A stretch of 64,000 nt of DNA from Pseudomonas sp. N3-W (GCF_024970185.1 NZ_CP103965.1:1608001-1672000), one strand, 5' to 3'; shown: positions 53,320-62,402, counted from the first letter of the stretch. Numbers and translations are program-made. Notes: generated by a model not told the origin, from the letters alone.

Positions 53320-54618
53320 CTACATGATGTGTTTCTGGGGTTCGGGAATATGGCTCGCCCCCAGCATCGCCGGCAGCAAACCGGCCCGCAAATCCCCGCC
53401 ACTCGGTTGCTGATACAGGCTCAAGCCAAACTCCGGCAACACCGCCAGCAGGTAATCGAAAATATCCCCCTGAATCCGCTCGTAATCGACCCAGGCCGTG
53501 GTCCGGGTGAAGCAATAGATTTCCAGTGGGATACCTTGGGCAGTGGTCTGCATCTGGCGGACCATGCAGGTCATGTTCGGCTGTATTTCCGGATGACTTT
53601 TCAGATACGCCAAGGCATAAGCGCGAAAAGTGCCGAGGTTGGTCATGCGCCGACGATTGGCCGACATCACCGCAACATTGCCCTGGGCTTCGTTCCAGGC
53701 CTTGAGTTCGGCTTGTTTACGGTTCATGTAGTCGGTCAGCAGGTGCACCTGCGACAGCTTCAGCTCTTCGTCATCACGCAGGAAACGCACCCCGCTGGCA
53801 TCAATGAACAGGCTGCGCTTGATCCGTCGGCCACCGGACTGCTGCATGCCGCGCCAGTTCTTGAACGACTCGGACATCAGGCGCCAGGTCGGGATCGAAA
53901 CAATCGTCTTGTCGAAATTTTGCACCTTGACCGTGTGCAGCGTGATGTCCACCACGTCACCGTCGGCGCCCACTTGCGGCATTTCGATCCAGTCGCCGAC
54001 CCGCAACATGTCGTTGCTGGTCAGTTGCACGCTGGCGACGAACGACAGCAGGGTGTCCTTGTAGACCAAGATAATCACCGCCGACATTGCCCCCAGACCT
54101 GATAGCAGCAACAACGGCGAACGGTCGATCAACGTGGCAACGATGATGATCGCGCCGAGCACGTACAAGACCATTTTCGTCAGTTGCACGTAGCCCTTGA
54201 TCGAGCGGGTGCGGGCGTGTTCGGTTCGGGCATAGATGTCCAGCAGGGCGTTGAGCAGGGCACCAGCCGCCAGCAGCAGGAACAGGATGGTGAACGCCAG
54301 CGCCACGTTGCCGAGGAAGATCAGGCTGGTCTTGCTCAGGTCCGGCACCAGGTACAGGCCGAACTGGATCACCAGCGACGGCGTCATCTGTGCCAGGCGG
54401 TGAAACACCTTGTTGTGGCGCAGGTCGTTGACCCAATGCAGTGCCGGTTGGCGGCCGAGCATTTTGGTGCCGTGAATAATCAGGTAACGCGCCACTCGTC
54501 CGAGCGCCAGCGCAATGACCAGTAACAGGATCAGCGCCAGGCTCGAATGCAGCAGAGGGTGCTGGTCGAGAGCGCCCCAGAGGTCTTGAATGTTGAGCCA
54601 GAGCTTTTTCATATCCAT
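53320..54618 (-). CDS. mechanosensitive channel, MscS family (YbdG-like)
   Basis: 432 residues. About five N-terminal hydrophobic segments (residues 20-180) precede the MscS pore helix and beta domain (LSGLGAMSAVIILVYKDTLLSFVASVQLTSNDMLRVGDWIEMPQVGADGDVVDITLHTVKVQNFDKT). The C-terminal region is long and soluble. This is the YbdG-type layout. It protects against osmotic downshock. Single gene, divergent from the DEAD-box helicase. Confidence 0.9.
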   Translation of the reverse strand: MDMKKLWLNIQDLWGALDQHPLLHSSLALILLLVIALALGRVARYLIIHGTKMLGRQPALHWVNDLRHNKVFHRLAQMTPSLVIQFGLYLVPDLSKTSLIFLGNVALAFTILFLLLAAGALLNALLDIYARTEHARTRSIKGYVQLTKMVLYVLGAIIIVATLIDRSPLLLLSGLGAMSAVIILVYKDTLLSFVASVQLTSNDMLRVGDWIEMPQVGADGDVVDITLHTVKVQNFDKTIVSIPTWRLMSESFKNWRGMQQSGGRRIKRSLFIDASGVRFLRDDEELKLSQVHLLTDYMNRKQAELKAWNEAQGNVAVMSANRRRMTNLGTFRAYALAYLKSHPEIQPNMTCMVRQMQTTAQGIPLEIYCFTRTTAWVDYERIQGDIFDYLLAVLPEFGLSLYQQPSGGDLRAGLLPAMLGASHIPEPQKHIM

Positions 54619-54810
54619 GGGTAAAACGATTCTTCTTTAGAATGCGACAGGGCGATTAGAGCATTTAAGACGCTTCGTATTACCCCTGGAGACAAATCAG
54701 GCAACAAAAAAGCCACTGTTTACTGTCGTTTGCATAAAGAAACTCGGCCTTCGCGCTCGAAACCGTTACCCTATGCAGCTGTTTTTTTGTATTTCTTCGA
54801 GGTAGCACCC

Positions 54811-56157
54811 GTGTTTTCCCAATTCGCCCTGCACGAACGCCTGCTCAAAGCCGTGGCCGAGCTTAAATTTGTCGAGCCAACGCCTGTGCAAGCAGCGGCC
54901 ATTCCGCTGGCGCTCCAGGGGCGTGACCTGCGGGTGACAGCGCAAACCGGCAGCGGCAAAACCGCCGCCTTCGTTTTGCCGATCCTCAACCGTCTGATCG
55001 GTCCGGCCAAAGTCCGCGTCAGCATCAAGACCCTGATCCTGCTGCCGACCCGCGAGCTGGCCCAGCAGACCATCAAGGAAGTCGAGCGCTTCGCCCAGTT
55101 CACGTTCATCAAGTCCGGCCTGATCACCGGCGGTGAAGACTTCAAGGTCCAGGCGGCCATGCTGCGCAAGGTGCCGGACATCCTGATCGGTACGCCGGGA
55201 CGAATGATCGAGCAACTGAACGCCGGCAACCTGGACTTGAAAGAAGTCGAAGTGCTGGTCCTCGACGAAGCCGACCGCATGCTCGACATGGGCTTTGCCG
55301 ATGACGTGCAGCGTCTGGTGGCCGAGTGCACCAACCGTCAGCAGACCATGCTGTTCTCCGCCACTACCGGCGGTTCGGGGCTGCGCGACATGGTGGCCAA
55401 GGTGCTGAACAACCCTGAGCACCTGCAGGTCAACAACGTCAGCGACCTCAACGCGACGACCCGTCAGCAGATCATCACCGCTGACCACAACCAGCACAAA
55501 GAACAGATCGTCAACTGGCTGCTGGCCAACGAGACATACCAGAAGGCCATCGTGTTCACCAACACCCGGGCCATGGCCGACCGTATCTACGGCCGTCTGG
55601 TTGCGCAGGAATACAAGGCGTTCGTGCTGCACGGCGAGAAAGACCAGAAGGACCGCAAACTGGCCATCGACCGCCTGAAGCAGGGCGGAGTGAAAATCCT
55701 GGTTGCCACCGACGTTGCCGCTCGCGGCCTGGACGTGGAAGGCCTGGACCTGGTGATCAACTTCGACATGCCACGCAGCGGCGACGAATACGTTCACCGT
55801 ATCGGTCGTACCGGGCGTGCCGGCAACGAAGGCCTGGCGATCTCGCTGATCTGCCACGGCGACTGGAACCTGATGTCGAGCATCGAGCGTTACCTCAAGC
55901 AGAGCTTCGAGCGCCGCACCATCAAGGAAGTCAAAGGCGTCTACGGCGGACCGAAAAAGGTCAAGGCCTCGGGCAAAGCCGTCGGCGTGAAGAAGAAAAA
56001 AGTCGACGCCAAAGGCGAGAAGAAAAAGACCGGCGCCAAGGCACCGACCAAACGCAAGATCGCCAACCGGCCGAAGACCGACGCGCTGTCGCTGGTTAGC
56101 AAGGACGGCATGGCGCCGCTCAAGCGCCGCAAGCCAGAAGCGCCTGCTGCTGAATAA
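54811..56157 (+). CDS. DEAD-box RNA helicase
   Basis: 448 residues. Q-motif FVEPTPVQ, motif I AQTGSGKT at 44-51, PTRELA, GTPGR, DEAD in VLDEADRMLDMGF, SATTGG, ARGLD and HRIGRTGRAG are all present. The C-terminal tail is Lys-rich (KKKKVDAKGEKKKTGAKAPTKRK) and should bind RNA. GTG at 54811 with GAGG ahead is chosen; an ATG at 54730 extends the frame by 27 poorly conserved residues. An RhlB/RhlE/SrmB-like role in RNA turnover or ribosome assembly is likely. Confidence 0.92.
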   Translation: MFSQFALHERLLKAVAELKFVEPTPVQAAAIPLALQGRDLRVTAQTGSGKTAAFVLPILNRLIGPAKVRVSIKTLILLPTRELAQQTIKEVERFAQFTFIKSGLITGGEDFKVQAAMLRKVPDILIGTPGRMIEQLNAGNLDLKEVEVLVLDEADRMLDMGFADDVQRLVAECTNRQQTMLFSATTGGSGLRDMVAKVLNNPEHLQVNNVSDLNATTRQQIITADHNQHKEQIVNWLLANETYQKAIVFTNTRAMADRIYGRLVAQEYKAFVLHGEKDQKDRKLAIDRLKQGGVKILVATDVAARGLDVEGLDLVINFDMPRSGDEYVHRIGRTGRAGNEGLAISLICHGDWNLMSSIERYLKQSFERRTIKEVKGVYGGPKKVKASGKAVGVKKKKVDAKGEKKKTGAKAPTKRKIANRPKTDALSLVSKDGMAPLKRRKPEAPAAE

Positions 56158-56174
56158 GCAGTAACAGCGAGCCA

Positions 56175-56208
56175 ATAAAAAAACCCGGACACTGTCCGGG
56201 TTTTTTTA
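56175..56208. terminator. bidirectional Rho-independent terminator
   Basis: AAAAAACCCGGAC-ACT-GTCCGGGTTTTTTT; ends the helicase gene and the convergent protease-partner operon. Confidence 0.93.
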
Positions 56209-56220
56209 TTTCAGCAGCGG

Positions 56221-56820
56221 TCAGCTCCCCAACAGCCCGGTGGTGTCCGCATCAAAGCGCTGTTTGGCCTGATGAGCTTTCGGGCCCAGCAGCGCCAGCA
56301 CAGCCGCTTCGCTGTACAAGCGGGTGACCGCCAGATCCTTGGGGGTCGGCTCGATCGGGATCAGCACGTCGCTATTGCCGTCATGCAGCCAGATCGCCAC
56401 AAAGTGCAGTGCTGAAACATACAGCACCCGCAGCTCAACGGTTTTACCTTGCAGCGATGGCGACTGCTCCGCCAGTTTCAACGCGCCCACCGTAGCGGCC
56501 GCCATGGCCCCGTGGTTCAGCGAGGAAAACTCGACATGGCCACGCACTTCGGCCAACTGCGCGTCGGCAATCGTCACGCCATCGGAAAACACCAGGTAAT
56601 GCCAGTCGCCGGTCGTGGCGTCTTTCAAGGTTTTGCCCTGGCTCAAGTCTTCCAGCGTGAGCGAGTAGCCGCGATACGCCCCACTGAGGCTGATCTTGCT
56701 GGCCTTGGCGTTGGCAAACTGCCGGTTGATGCCGAAGCCTTGGGTCTGCAGCGCGGCTTGCAGCACCGGACGCAGGGTTTGCACGCCGTTGGAAGGCGCC
56801 TTTGGATAAGTCAGTTGCAT
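56221..56820 (-). CDS. hypothetical protein, partner of papain-like protease
   Basis: 199 residues, no signal peptide or membrane segment, no cysteine. It starts 12 bp after the protease stop with its own AGGAGGG site, so it is in the same operon. It has mixed alpha/beta character (VELRVLYVSALHFVAIWLHDGNSDVLIPIEPTPKDLA) and a helical C-terminus. I recognise no family. By position it could be an inhibitor, chaperone or co-secreted partner of the protease; the sequence does not tell which. Confidence 0.72.
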   Translation of the reverse strand: MQLTYPKAPSNGVQTLRPVLQAALQTQGFGINRQFANAKASKISLSGAYRGYSLTLEDLSQGKTLKDATTGDWHYLVFSDGVTIADAQLAEVRGHVEFSSLNHGAMAAATVGALKLAEQSPSLQGKTVELRVLYVSALHFVAIWLHDGNSDVLIPIEPTPKDLAVTRLYSEAAVLALLGPKAHQAKQRFDADTTGLLGS

Positions 56821-56832
56821 GATTGTGCCCTC

Positions 56833-57420
56833 CTAGTTTTTACGGGTGAAGTAAGTGTTGGTCCAGTTGCCGCCGCCGTTGTACGAACCGGGGAACGAAT
56901 TCAAGGCGCGAGTCGAGTAGCCGTAAATCGAATCCGCGATCTGCAAGTAGTTGCCATTGGTGCCATAGATCGTCAGGAAGTGTGCACCGCCGCCGTACCA
57001 GGCACAGCGCAGGCCGACGGGACGGCCCATGTTGATCTGGTTTTCGATGGCCGACAGCTGCAACGACCCCTGATTCATGCCGTTGAAACTGCGGGTGGTT
57101 TGCAGAGCCGAATCCAGATAGCCATACACGTTGCACGGCCCCGGTTGATTGCAACACGAGTTGCGGCCCAGCTCGGCGTTGGCCACACCGCACTGAGTCC
57201 AGGACCCGGTGCCGTAATAGTTGCCGACCGACGAGGAAACGGCCGCCCAGCACCAGTTGCTCTGGGTTTGTGGCTGCATGTTGAAGTTGAGGCTGGCGGA
57301 AGCGCGCAGGGCGTGTTCGGCATCTACTTCCACGTCCGCCAGATGCGGGTCGAGCAGGTGATCGGCCATGCACAGGGGCATTCCTTCACCGGTGAATCGG
57401 GTTGCTTCAGTGGTTAACAT
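56833..57420 (-). CDS. papain-like cysteine protease (C70/AvrRpt2-like type)
   Basis: 195 residues. The active site is visible: oxyanion Q51, nucleophile C57 in QTQSNWCWAAVSSSVGNYYG, H147 in GGGAHFLTIYG and D163 in IADSIYG, spaced as in papain-fold enzymes. Six more Cys cluster at residues 77-139. Residues 1-40 precede the domain, contain no signal peptide, and could be a propeptide or secretion signal. GGAGG lies 8 bp before the ATG. It is the first gene of a two-gene operon with an unknown partner. It may be exported or kept inactive in the cytoplasm. Confidence 0.82.
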   Translation of the reverse strand: MLTTEATRFTGEGMPLCMADHLLDPHLADVEVDAEHALRASASLNFNMQPQTQSNWCWAAVSSSVGNYYGTGSWTQCGVANAELGRNSCCNQPGPCNVYGYLDSALQTTRSFNGMNQGSLQLSAIENQINMGRPVGLRCAWYGGGAHFLTIYGTNGNYLQIADSIYGYSTRALNSFPGSYNGGGNWTNTYFTRKN

Positions 57421-57602
57421 TTTTCAATCCTCCATGAGTGAAAACAAGCGTCCAGCTTGTGTGTTTTGTTGCGGTATTACCGAGCTGTCGGGGTCTGTGG
57501 TTTGCCATCTCGATGGCGCGTTCCGATCCGCTCTCGAGGTAACCTTAGAAGTGGATATGCTCTTATGCAAACAAATAAATGCATTTGTGCATTATTTGGG
57601 TC

Positions 57603-57677
57603 AAAAGATCGCAGCCTGCTGCAGCGCCTATGCCTGTTTGTGTAGGAGCTGCTGCAGGCTGCGATTTTTTGATCTTG
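57603..57677. repeat. long hairpin of the GATCGCAGCCTGC type
   Basis: AAAAGATCGCAGCCTGCTGCAGC... facing ...GCTGCAGGCTGCGATTTTTTGATC; GC-rich stem with a T-run. A third palindromic repeat type in this window; it lies upstream of the protease and downstream of the small periplasmic protein gene. Confidence 0.8.
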
Positions 57678-57688
57678 CCGTTAAGCGC

Positions 57689-57964
57689 TCAACCCTCGAC
57701 TTTCTTGTCCGCCGTATCCAGCTCCTTGAGCCGTTGATCAATCAACTGGCACTTGTCTGGCAGATCCGCGCTGGCCGTGCCCAGGTCCATCTTCTGCAAC
57801 TCTTCGTTTATTTCCTTGGCTTTCTGCGGATTTTGTTCTGTGAGTCGGGACACTTCCTGAGCCAGTTGCTCACGCTTGGCAGTGGCTTCTTCAGGGGTGC
57901 AGGCCCAGACGGGGAGGGCGCAGGCGAGGGTGGCGATGAGGGACAACTTCAACAGGATTTTCAT
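57689..57964 (-). CDS. small periplasmic helical protein
   Basis: 91 residues. A signal peptide (ILLKLSLIATLACALPVWA-C) is followed by a highly charged helical body (ATAKREQLAQEVSRLTEQNPQKAKEINEELQKM) and a Cys-Gln (KCQLIDQRLKEL). The Cys after the predicted cleavage site could be a lipid anchor only if the lipobox were better; a disulfide with the second Cys is more likely. Function unknown. Confidence 0.75.
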   Translation of the reverse strand: MKILLKLSLIATLACALPVWACTPEEATAKREQLAQEVSRLTEQNPQKAKEINEELQKMDLGTASADLPDKCQLIDQRLKELDTADKKVEG

Positions 57965-58132
57965 GGGGGGCCTCGGGATCCGTGTTGGGCAGTTAACCGG
58001 TTGAGGCTGCAGGGGGTTGAAAGTTCAAGTCGTCATTTTGTACACAATTTTTAATTCTGTTTGTCACATTTGCAAAACATTCCTGTCCCAAACTCGCCTT
58101 CGCTTTCATTCCAAAAACACTAAGGCGAACCC

Positions 58133-60049
58133 GTGACTCCTTCCTTCAAACTGTCCCTGGCTTCTGTGCTCTGCCTGCAAACCGCTACCGCATTGGCCGC
58201 CAGCACACCGCTGAACACCCCTGTCCTGAGCGGTATCGACAATTTCCGTGACGTCGCCGGCACTGCCACCGCGTATTCCACCCGCCACGGCGGGACGATG
58301 CGTGGCGGGGTGTTTTACCGCTCCAACGCATTGACGCCAGCCGGGTCGGATCTGGCGGTGTTGAACTCGCTGAACATCAGCAACGTCTTCGATCTGCGCA
58401 CCCCGGCCGAGATCGCCGGTACACCGGATACGCTGCCGGCGGGCGCTCGTTACACCAACATCAACATCATTGGCACGGCGTCCAGTGACAGCTTCATGCC
58501 GACCTCGGCGGCGGCTGCGCGGAGCATGTTGCAGAACATGAACCGCACGTTTGTCACCGACAGCGGTGTGCGTTCGCGGTTTGCGCAGTTGTTCCGGGAT
58601 CTGGCCAGCAGTGAGGACGCCGCATTGTTCCACTGCACCGCCGGCAAGGATCGCACGGGGTGGACGGCGGCGGTCTTGCAGACCCTGGCCGGTGTGGATT
58701 CGGCCACGGTGATGAGTGACTACCTGGCGACCAACACCTACACCGCCGCACGGGTGTCGGCGACCCTGGCGCAGATGAACAAGTTGTCGCCGGCAGCGGC
58801 GGCGATTTATGCACCGCTGCTGGGCGTGGAAGCCAGTTACTTGCAGGCCGGGCTGGACCAGGTGACCGCCAGTTACGGCACCCTGGACAACTATCTGAAA
58901 GAAGGTCTCGGGCTGGATCAGGCGACCATTTACGTGTTGCGCGGCAAGTTGGTGAAGTACGCGCTGTTGCCCGGTGAGCCGGACCTGAGCGGCAATGCCG
59001 CTGCCGGCGCCGGCTTGCTCAATGCCTTGCAGGACTCGCCGCTGTCCGGTCGTTACACCGCTTACAACTATTACCTGCAATCGGCGATAGACGCCGGTAC
59101 GTTGGGCGGTGTCGAGTCCCGAGTCGGTGGCCAGGTCCATGCGGATGCGGCCAGTTACCTATTGCGCCAGCCGGCCCTGATCGATGACACGATCCGCCCG
59201 TATATCGCCGGCAACACCTTGCAGGCTGGGCAGTCGTCGCTGTGGATGAGCGCGCTGGCGGGCTACCTCGGCACCGACGGTTCAAACCGGGTCGCCAGCA
59301 GCGGCGAGCACTCTGCTGGCACGCTGGTGGGGGGCGTGCATCGCTTCGACGCGCAGACCAGCGCCCATGGCGAATTCGGCTACAACCAAGGGTCGATAAG
59401 GGCAGCAGGCGGCACCGTCAAGACTGACAGCACATTCGTCAGTATCGGTGGGCGATACGGCTTTGCGGACCTGGAATCGGGCCTTTATGCCGCCATTTTG
59501 GCCAGTGCCGGCTATATCGATTACGACAGCAAGCGCGATCTCGGCGGCGGTCTGGGCTCGGCCAAGGGCGATACCGACGGTTCGTTTTACAGCGCCAAGG
59601 CCAGTCTCGGTTACCTGACGATACAGGGGCCGCTGCACCTTGAGCCTGAAATCGGCGTGCGGGTGGCTCATTTGAATCTCGATGGCTTTCAGGAAAAGGG
59701 CAGTGAGCTGGCGCTGGATGTGGACAGCGTCGGCCAGACCGTGACCAGCCTGGTGACCGATCTGAAGGTGGGTTTCGATCCTCGACCGATGGCCGATTGG
59801 CGGCTGACGCCAGCATTGAGCCTGGGCTACGAGCGGGCGTTGAGCGATCCGCGCGTGACTGGCAAAGGCACTGTCTACGCGATTGGCATCGAGCAGGAGT
59901 CGGCGTTTGCTTCGCGCAATCTGTACAAGGCGGGGCTGAACCTGACGGCGACGCGTGGGGTGGTCAGTCTGGGGGCGGATTTGAAGGTGATGGGTGGTGG
60001 AGACAGTAGCGGCGTCGGGGGCAATCTGAGCGCCAGTATTGCTTTCTAG
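58133..60049 (+). CDS. tyrosine phosphatase fused to an autotransporter barrel
   Basis: 638 residues from a GTG start. A signal peptide (LASVLCLQTATALA-A) is followed by a tyrosine-phosphatase domain of the Y_phosphatase3 type. It has NFRDVAG near residue 37, YRSNALT, the strand NVFDLRTPAEI, and the P-loop HCTAGKDRTG with C168 and R174. A linker with helical repeats (residues 180-330) follows. The C-terminal part (about 370-638) has autotransporter beta-barrel features and ends NLSASIAF with a terminal aromatic. The phosphatase would then be carried to the cell surface. An unusual fusion; single gene. Confidence 0.85.
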   Translation: MTPSFKLSLASVLCLQTATALAASTPLNTPVLSGIDNFRDVAGTATAYSTRHGGTMRGGVFYRSNALTPAGSDLAVLNSLNISNVFDLRTPAEIAGTPDTLPAGARYTNINIIGTASSDSFMPTSAAAARSMLQNMNRTFVTDSGVRSRFAQLFRDLASSEDAALFHCTAGKDRTGWTAAVLQTLAGVDSATVMSDYLATNTYTAARVSATLAQMNKLSPAAAAIYAPLLGVEASYLQAGLDQVTASYGTLDNYLKEGLGLDQATIYVLRGKLVKYALLPGEPDLSGNAAAGAGLLNALQDSPLSGRYTAYNYYLQSAIDAGTLGGVESRVGGQVHADAASYLLRQPALIDDTIRPYIAGNTLQAGQSSLWMSALAGYLGTDGSNRVASSGEHSAGTLVGGVHRFDAQTSAHGEFGYNQGSIRAAGGTVKTDSTFVSIGGRYGFADLESGLYAAILASAGYIDYDSKRDLGGGLGSAKGDTDGSFYSAKASLGYLTIQGPLHLEPEIGVRVAHLNLDGFQEKGSELALDVDSVGQTVTSLVTDLKVGFDPRPMADWRLTPALSLGYERALSDPRVTGKGTVYAIGIEQESAFASRNLYKAGLNLTATRGVVSLGADLKVMGGGDSSGVGGNLSASIAF

Positions 60050-60067
60050 GCGTTGATCGCTTTGGGG

Positions 60068-60152
60068 ATTGGCTTGCTTGCGAAAGCGGTGTTTCAGTCA
60101 ATATCAATGTTGGCTGTTTGGCCGCTTTCGCGAGCAGGCTTGCTCCCACATT
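60068..60152. repeat. REP doublet
   Basis: Left arm GGCTTGCTTGCGAAAGC (shortened) and right arm GCTTTCGCGAGCAGGCTTGCTCCCACA; lies at the convergent ends of the autotransporter and DUF899 genes. Confidence 0.8.
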
Positions 60153-60167
60153 TGCTTGATGTCGAGG

Positions 60168-60902
60168 CTATTTTTCGTGGCAGCAACTGGCTTTGGCTGC
60201 TCCGTCATACCGGTCGTGATGCCGTACCCAGTCCATGATTTCGTCCTCGTTGCGGCCCTTGGGCGTGAGGTCGAGGTAGTTGTAGGCACCGACCAGCAGG
60301 TCCAGGCCGCGGGCGTAGGTGGAATAGGTGTGGAAAATTTCACCTGCATCGTTGCGATAAAACACGCTGAGCCCGGGGAGTTCTTCCTCGGCGCCGTCGG
60401 ATTTTTCATAGTTGTAGGTGGCCGTTTTCGTCGCGACTTCTTCTGCATGGGCGCAAACGCCGAAGTCGTAGTTGAAGTCGCTTCCCTCTGACGAGACCCA
60501 GTCGAATTTCCAGCCCATGCGTTTCCTGAAGTCCTGGAATTCGGCGAGCGGGGCGTGAGAAACCGCGACCACCGCGATGTCGTGGTGGGCCAGGTGCTGG
60601 TTGGCACCATCGATATGGTCGGACAGAAACGAACAGCCGGGGCAGCCTTCGTCCCATCCGCTGGCGAACATGAAGTGGTAGACGATCAACTGGCTGTGGT
60701 CGCCAAACAGCTCGGCCAGTGTCTGTTCGCCGTTCGGGCCCTGGAAGCGATAGTCTTTGTCGATTTTTACCCACGGCAGCGCGCGGCGCTCGGCGCTGAG
60801 TTTGTCGCGCTCTCGGGTGAAGGCCTTTTCGTGGGTCAGATGCTGCTTGCGGGCGGCGAGCCATTCGTCTCGCGACACGACGGGATGATTCTGCATGTTC
60901 AT
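60168..60902 (-). CDS. DUF899 thioredoxin-like protein
   Basis: 244 residues. Conserved segments: RDEWLAARKQHLTHEKAFTRERDKLSAERRALPWVKIDKDYRF, LFGDHSQLIVYHFMF, DEGCPGCSFLSDHIDG with the CPGC pair of a thioredoxin-like fold, and TYARGLDLLVGAYNYLDL. The ATG at 60902 has AGGAG ahead and is preferred over the frame start at 60941. DUF899 proteins are suspected of redox or cofactor chemistry; the function is not established. Confidence 0.88.
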   Translation of the reverse strand: MNMQNHPVVSRDEWLAARKQHLTHEKAFTRERDKLSAERRALPWVKIDKDYRFQGPNGEQTLAELFGDHSQLIVYHFMFASGWDEGCPGCSFLSDHIDGANQHLAHHDIAVVAVSHAPLAEFQDFRKRMGWKFDWVSSEGSDFNYDFGVCAHAEEVATKTATYNYEKSDGAEEELPGLSVFYRNDAGEIFHTYSTYARGLDLLVGAYNYLDLTPKGRNEDEIMDWVRHHDRYDGAAKASCCHEK

Positions 60903-61078
60903 GACGATTTCTCCTGCGGGCGGCTGGGAGGTGACTGACAAAGACTAGTCGTTTGGTCCACTCTTCAATCGACATCCCGCCCGTCGGTAGGCCCTGAAAT
61001 CCCGGCTGAACGGCTACGTGCCGCGCCGGTCACAACTATGAAGGCCATCTCACTTTCTGGCTTGGAGGTTGAATCAGG

Positions 61079-61471
61079 ATGACGACTTATAACTGGGATT
61101 TGATTGAGCGCTTGCTGCACGAAGTGCAGAACAGCGCCGGTCACAGCTTTACGCCAAGGCCCTACGCCGAGCAGCATGCGGCGGAAAAAGCTGAGGAAGG
61201 CGAGCCTATTGGTAACCTCGATCACCTTAAAGTGGTCGCAACCGAGTACGAAAAGTTACTGCTGGACCGAGGCTTTATCGAGTCGCGGCCAGAGGATGAG
61301 GGCGGTAACGGCGAGAACTTTATTTTGACGGCGCGTGGCTCGAGCTTGTTGAGCCTGATCGACAGCAGCATTCCGGGCAATGATCATCCGCGCCAAGTGC
61401 TGGATGAGCAGGCGGACGCGCTGGATGAGGCGACGTTTGATGAGGTGGCGTCGAAGGCGCAGATTGCTTGA
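61079..61471 (+). CDS. hypothetical protein, possible DUF2513-like winged-helix
   Basis: 130 residues, acidic and soluble. It begins TTYNWDLIERLLHEVQ, then HLKVVATEYEKLLLDRGFIESR and ENFILTARGSSLLSLI, a pattern like small winged-helix proteins of the DUF2513 type (helix, recognition helix, then wing). The C-terminal 30 residues are acidic (DEQADALDEATFDEV). No neighbour suggests a role. Family assignment is tentative. Confidence 0.6.
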   Translation: MTTYNWDLIERLLHEVQNSAGHSFTPRPYAEQHAAEKAEEGEPIGNLDHLKVVATEYEKLLLDRGFIESRPEDEGGNGENFILTARGSSLLSLIDSSIPGNDHPRQVLDEQADALDEATFDEVASKAQIA

Positions 61472-61484
61472 TGCCGATTATCTA

Positions 61485-61513
61485 ATGTGGGAGCGAGCAG
61501 GCTCGCTCCCACA
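61485..61513. repeat. single REP hairpin
   Basis: TGTGGGAGCGAGC-AG-GCTCGCTCCCACA, perfect stem, between two convergent genes. Confidence 0.9.
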
Positions 61514-61532
61514 AGGGGATGTGTGTTTTTTT

Positions 61533-62402
61533 TCAACTTCGCTTCGTGGCTTTCAGACACTTCAAATCATTGAAGTCCTTGCGCACCCCGTCAATCTTCT
61601 TCAACAACCGCTGCCGTTGCGCCGGCGTGCTGGTGGCCATCAAATCAACGATCAACCCTCGCGCCTGCGCCTCGGTGTTGGCGTAGGCCTGACGGTAAGC
61701 CGGTGTCCATAAACTTTCCCGGTTCACCAGAAGCGTCTCGATCTTTTGCGGGAAATCGGCGCTCTGGCGCTGCGCCACCGCCGCGCTGAACTGTTGCTGC
61801 CAGTGAACACGATTAGCCAGCCACTGCTGATTCTGATCGCCCAAGGCGTTAGACCACGTCACTACTCGCTGTTCCTGGCTCGGGCTCAGGGAGCCGAGCC
61901 AGTCGTTGAGGCGTTTGTCCATGCGCTGGCTGCGATCCTTGATTTGCTCGGCCAGCGACGGTTTCAGGTATTCGTCCTGGCGCTTACGCTGGTCCTTGGC
62001 GAAGGCGTCGTTCATGTCCGCCACTTGCTTGTCGTCCAGGCCCTGTAACAACTCGATGGCGGACGGAGTGATTTCGCGGGCGGTCTGGGCGATGGCCGCT
62101 TTGGCTTCCTGGGTGCGCGCTTGCAGTGCCTCGTCGGTCACTTGATTGGTCTCGACCATCGCCTGCAAGCGATCCAGCCAGTCGAGGTAGCCCGGCAATT
62201 GTGTGGTGCAGTGCCAGCTCAGGTGTTCCTTGAGGCGTTCGTTGAACCAGCCTTTTTGCTCGCCGTTCATGTCGAGGTAGTCGCTGAGCGTCCACGGGAT
62301 GATCACGTCGAGGTTGCGATAGGCCAGCCCGACACGGCTGCATGCGGTGATAGTGAGGCTGAGGGTGATGAGCATCAAGAGGTGCTTTAACCGGCGCGTC
62401 AT
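61533..62402 (-). CDS. DUF6279 family lipoprotein
   Basis: 289 residues. A lipobox (LTITAC-S) follows a hydrophobic stretch. The body is helical and charged, with the family features YRNLDVIIPWTLSDYLDMNGEQKGWFNERLKEHLSWHC and SLSPSQEQRVVTWSNAL. It is a probable envelope lipoprotein facing the periplasm. Function unknown. Confidence 0.85.
   Translation of the reverse strand: MTRRLKHLLMLITLSLTITACSRVGLAYRNLDVIIPWTLSDYLDMNGEQKGWFNERLKEHLSWHCTTQLPGYLDWLDRLQAMVETNQVTDEALQARTQEAKAAIAQTAREITPSAIELLQGLDDKQVADMNDAFAKDQRKRQDEYLKPSLAEQIKDRSQRMDKRLNDWLGSLSPSQEQRVVTWSNALGDQNQQWLANRVHWQQQFSAAVAQRQSADFPQKIETLLVNRESLWTPAYRQAYANTEAQARGLIVDLMATSTPAQRQRLLKKIDGVRKDFNDLKCLKATKRS

Noticed and set aside
54730..54810. 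Upstream ATG start for the DEAD-box helicase
   Set aside because: The 27 extra residues are not helicase-like and the GTG at 54811 has a GAGG ribosome site at good spacing.
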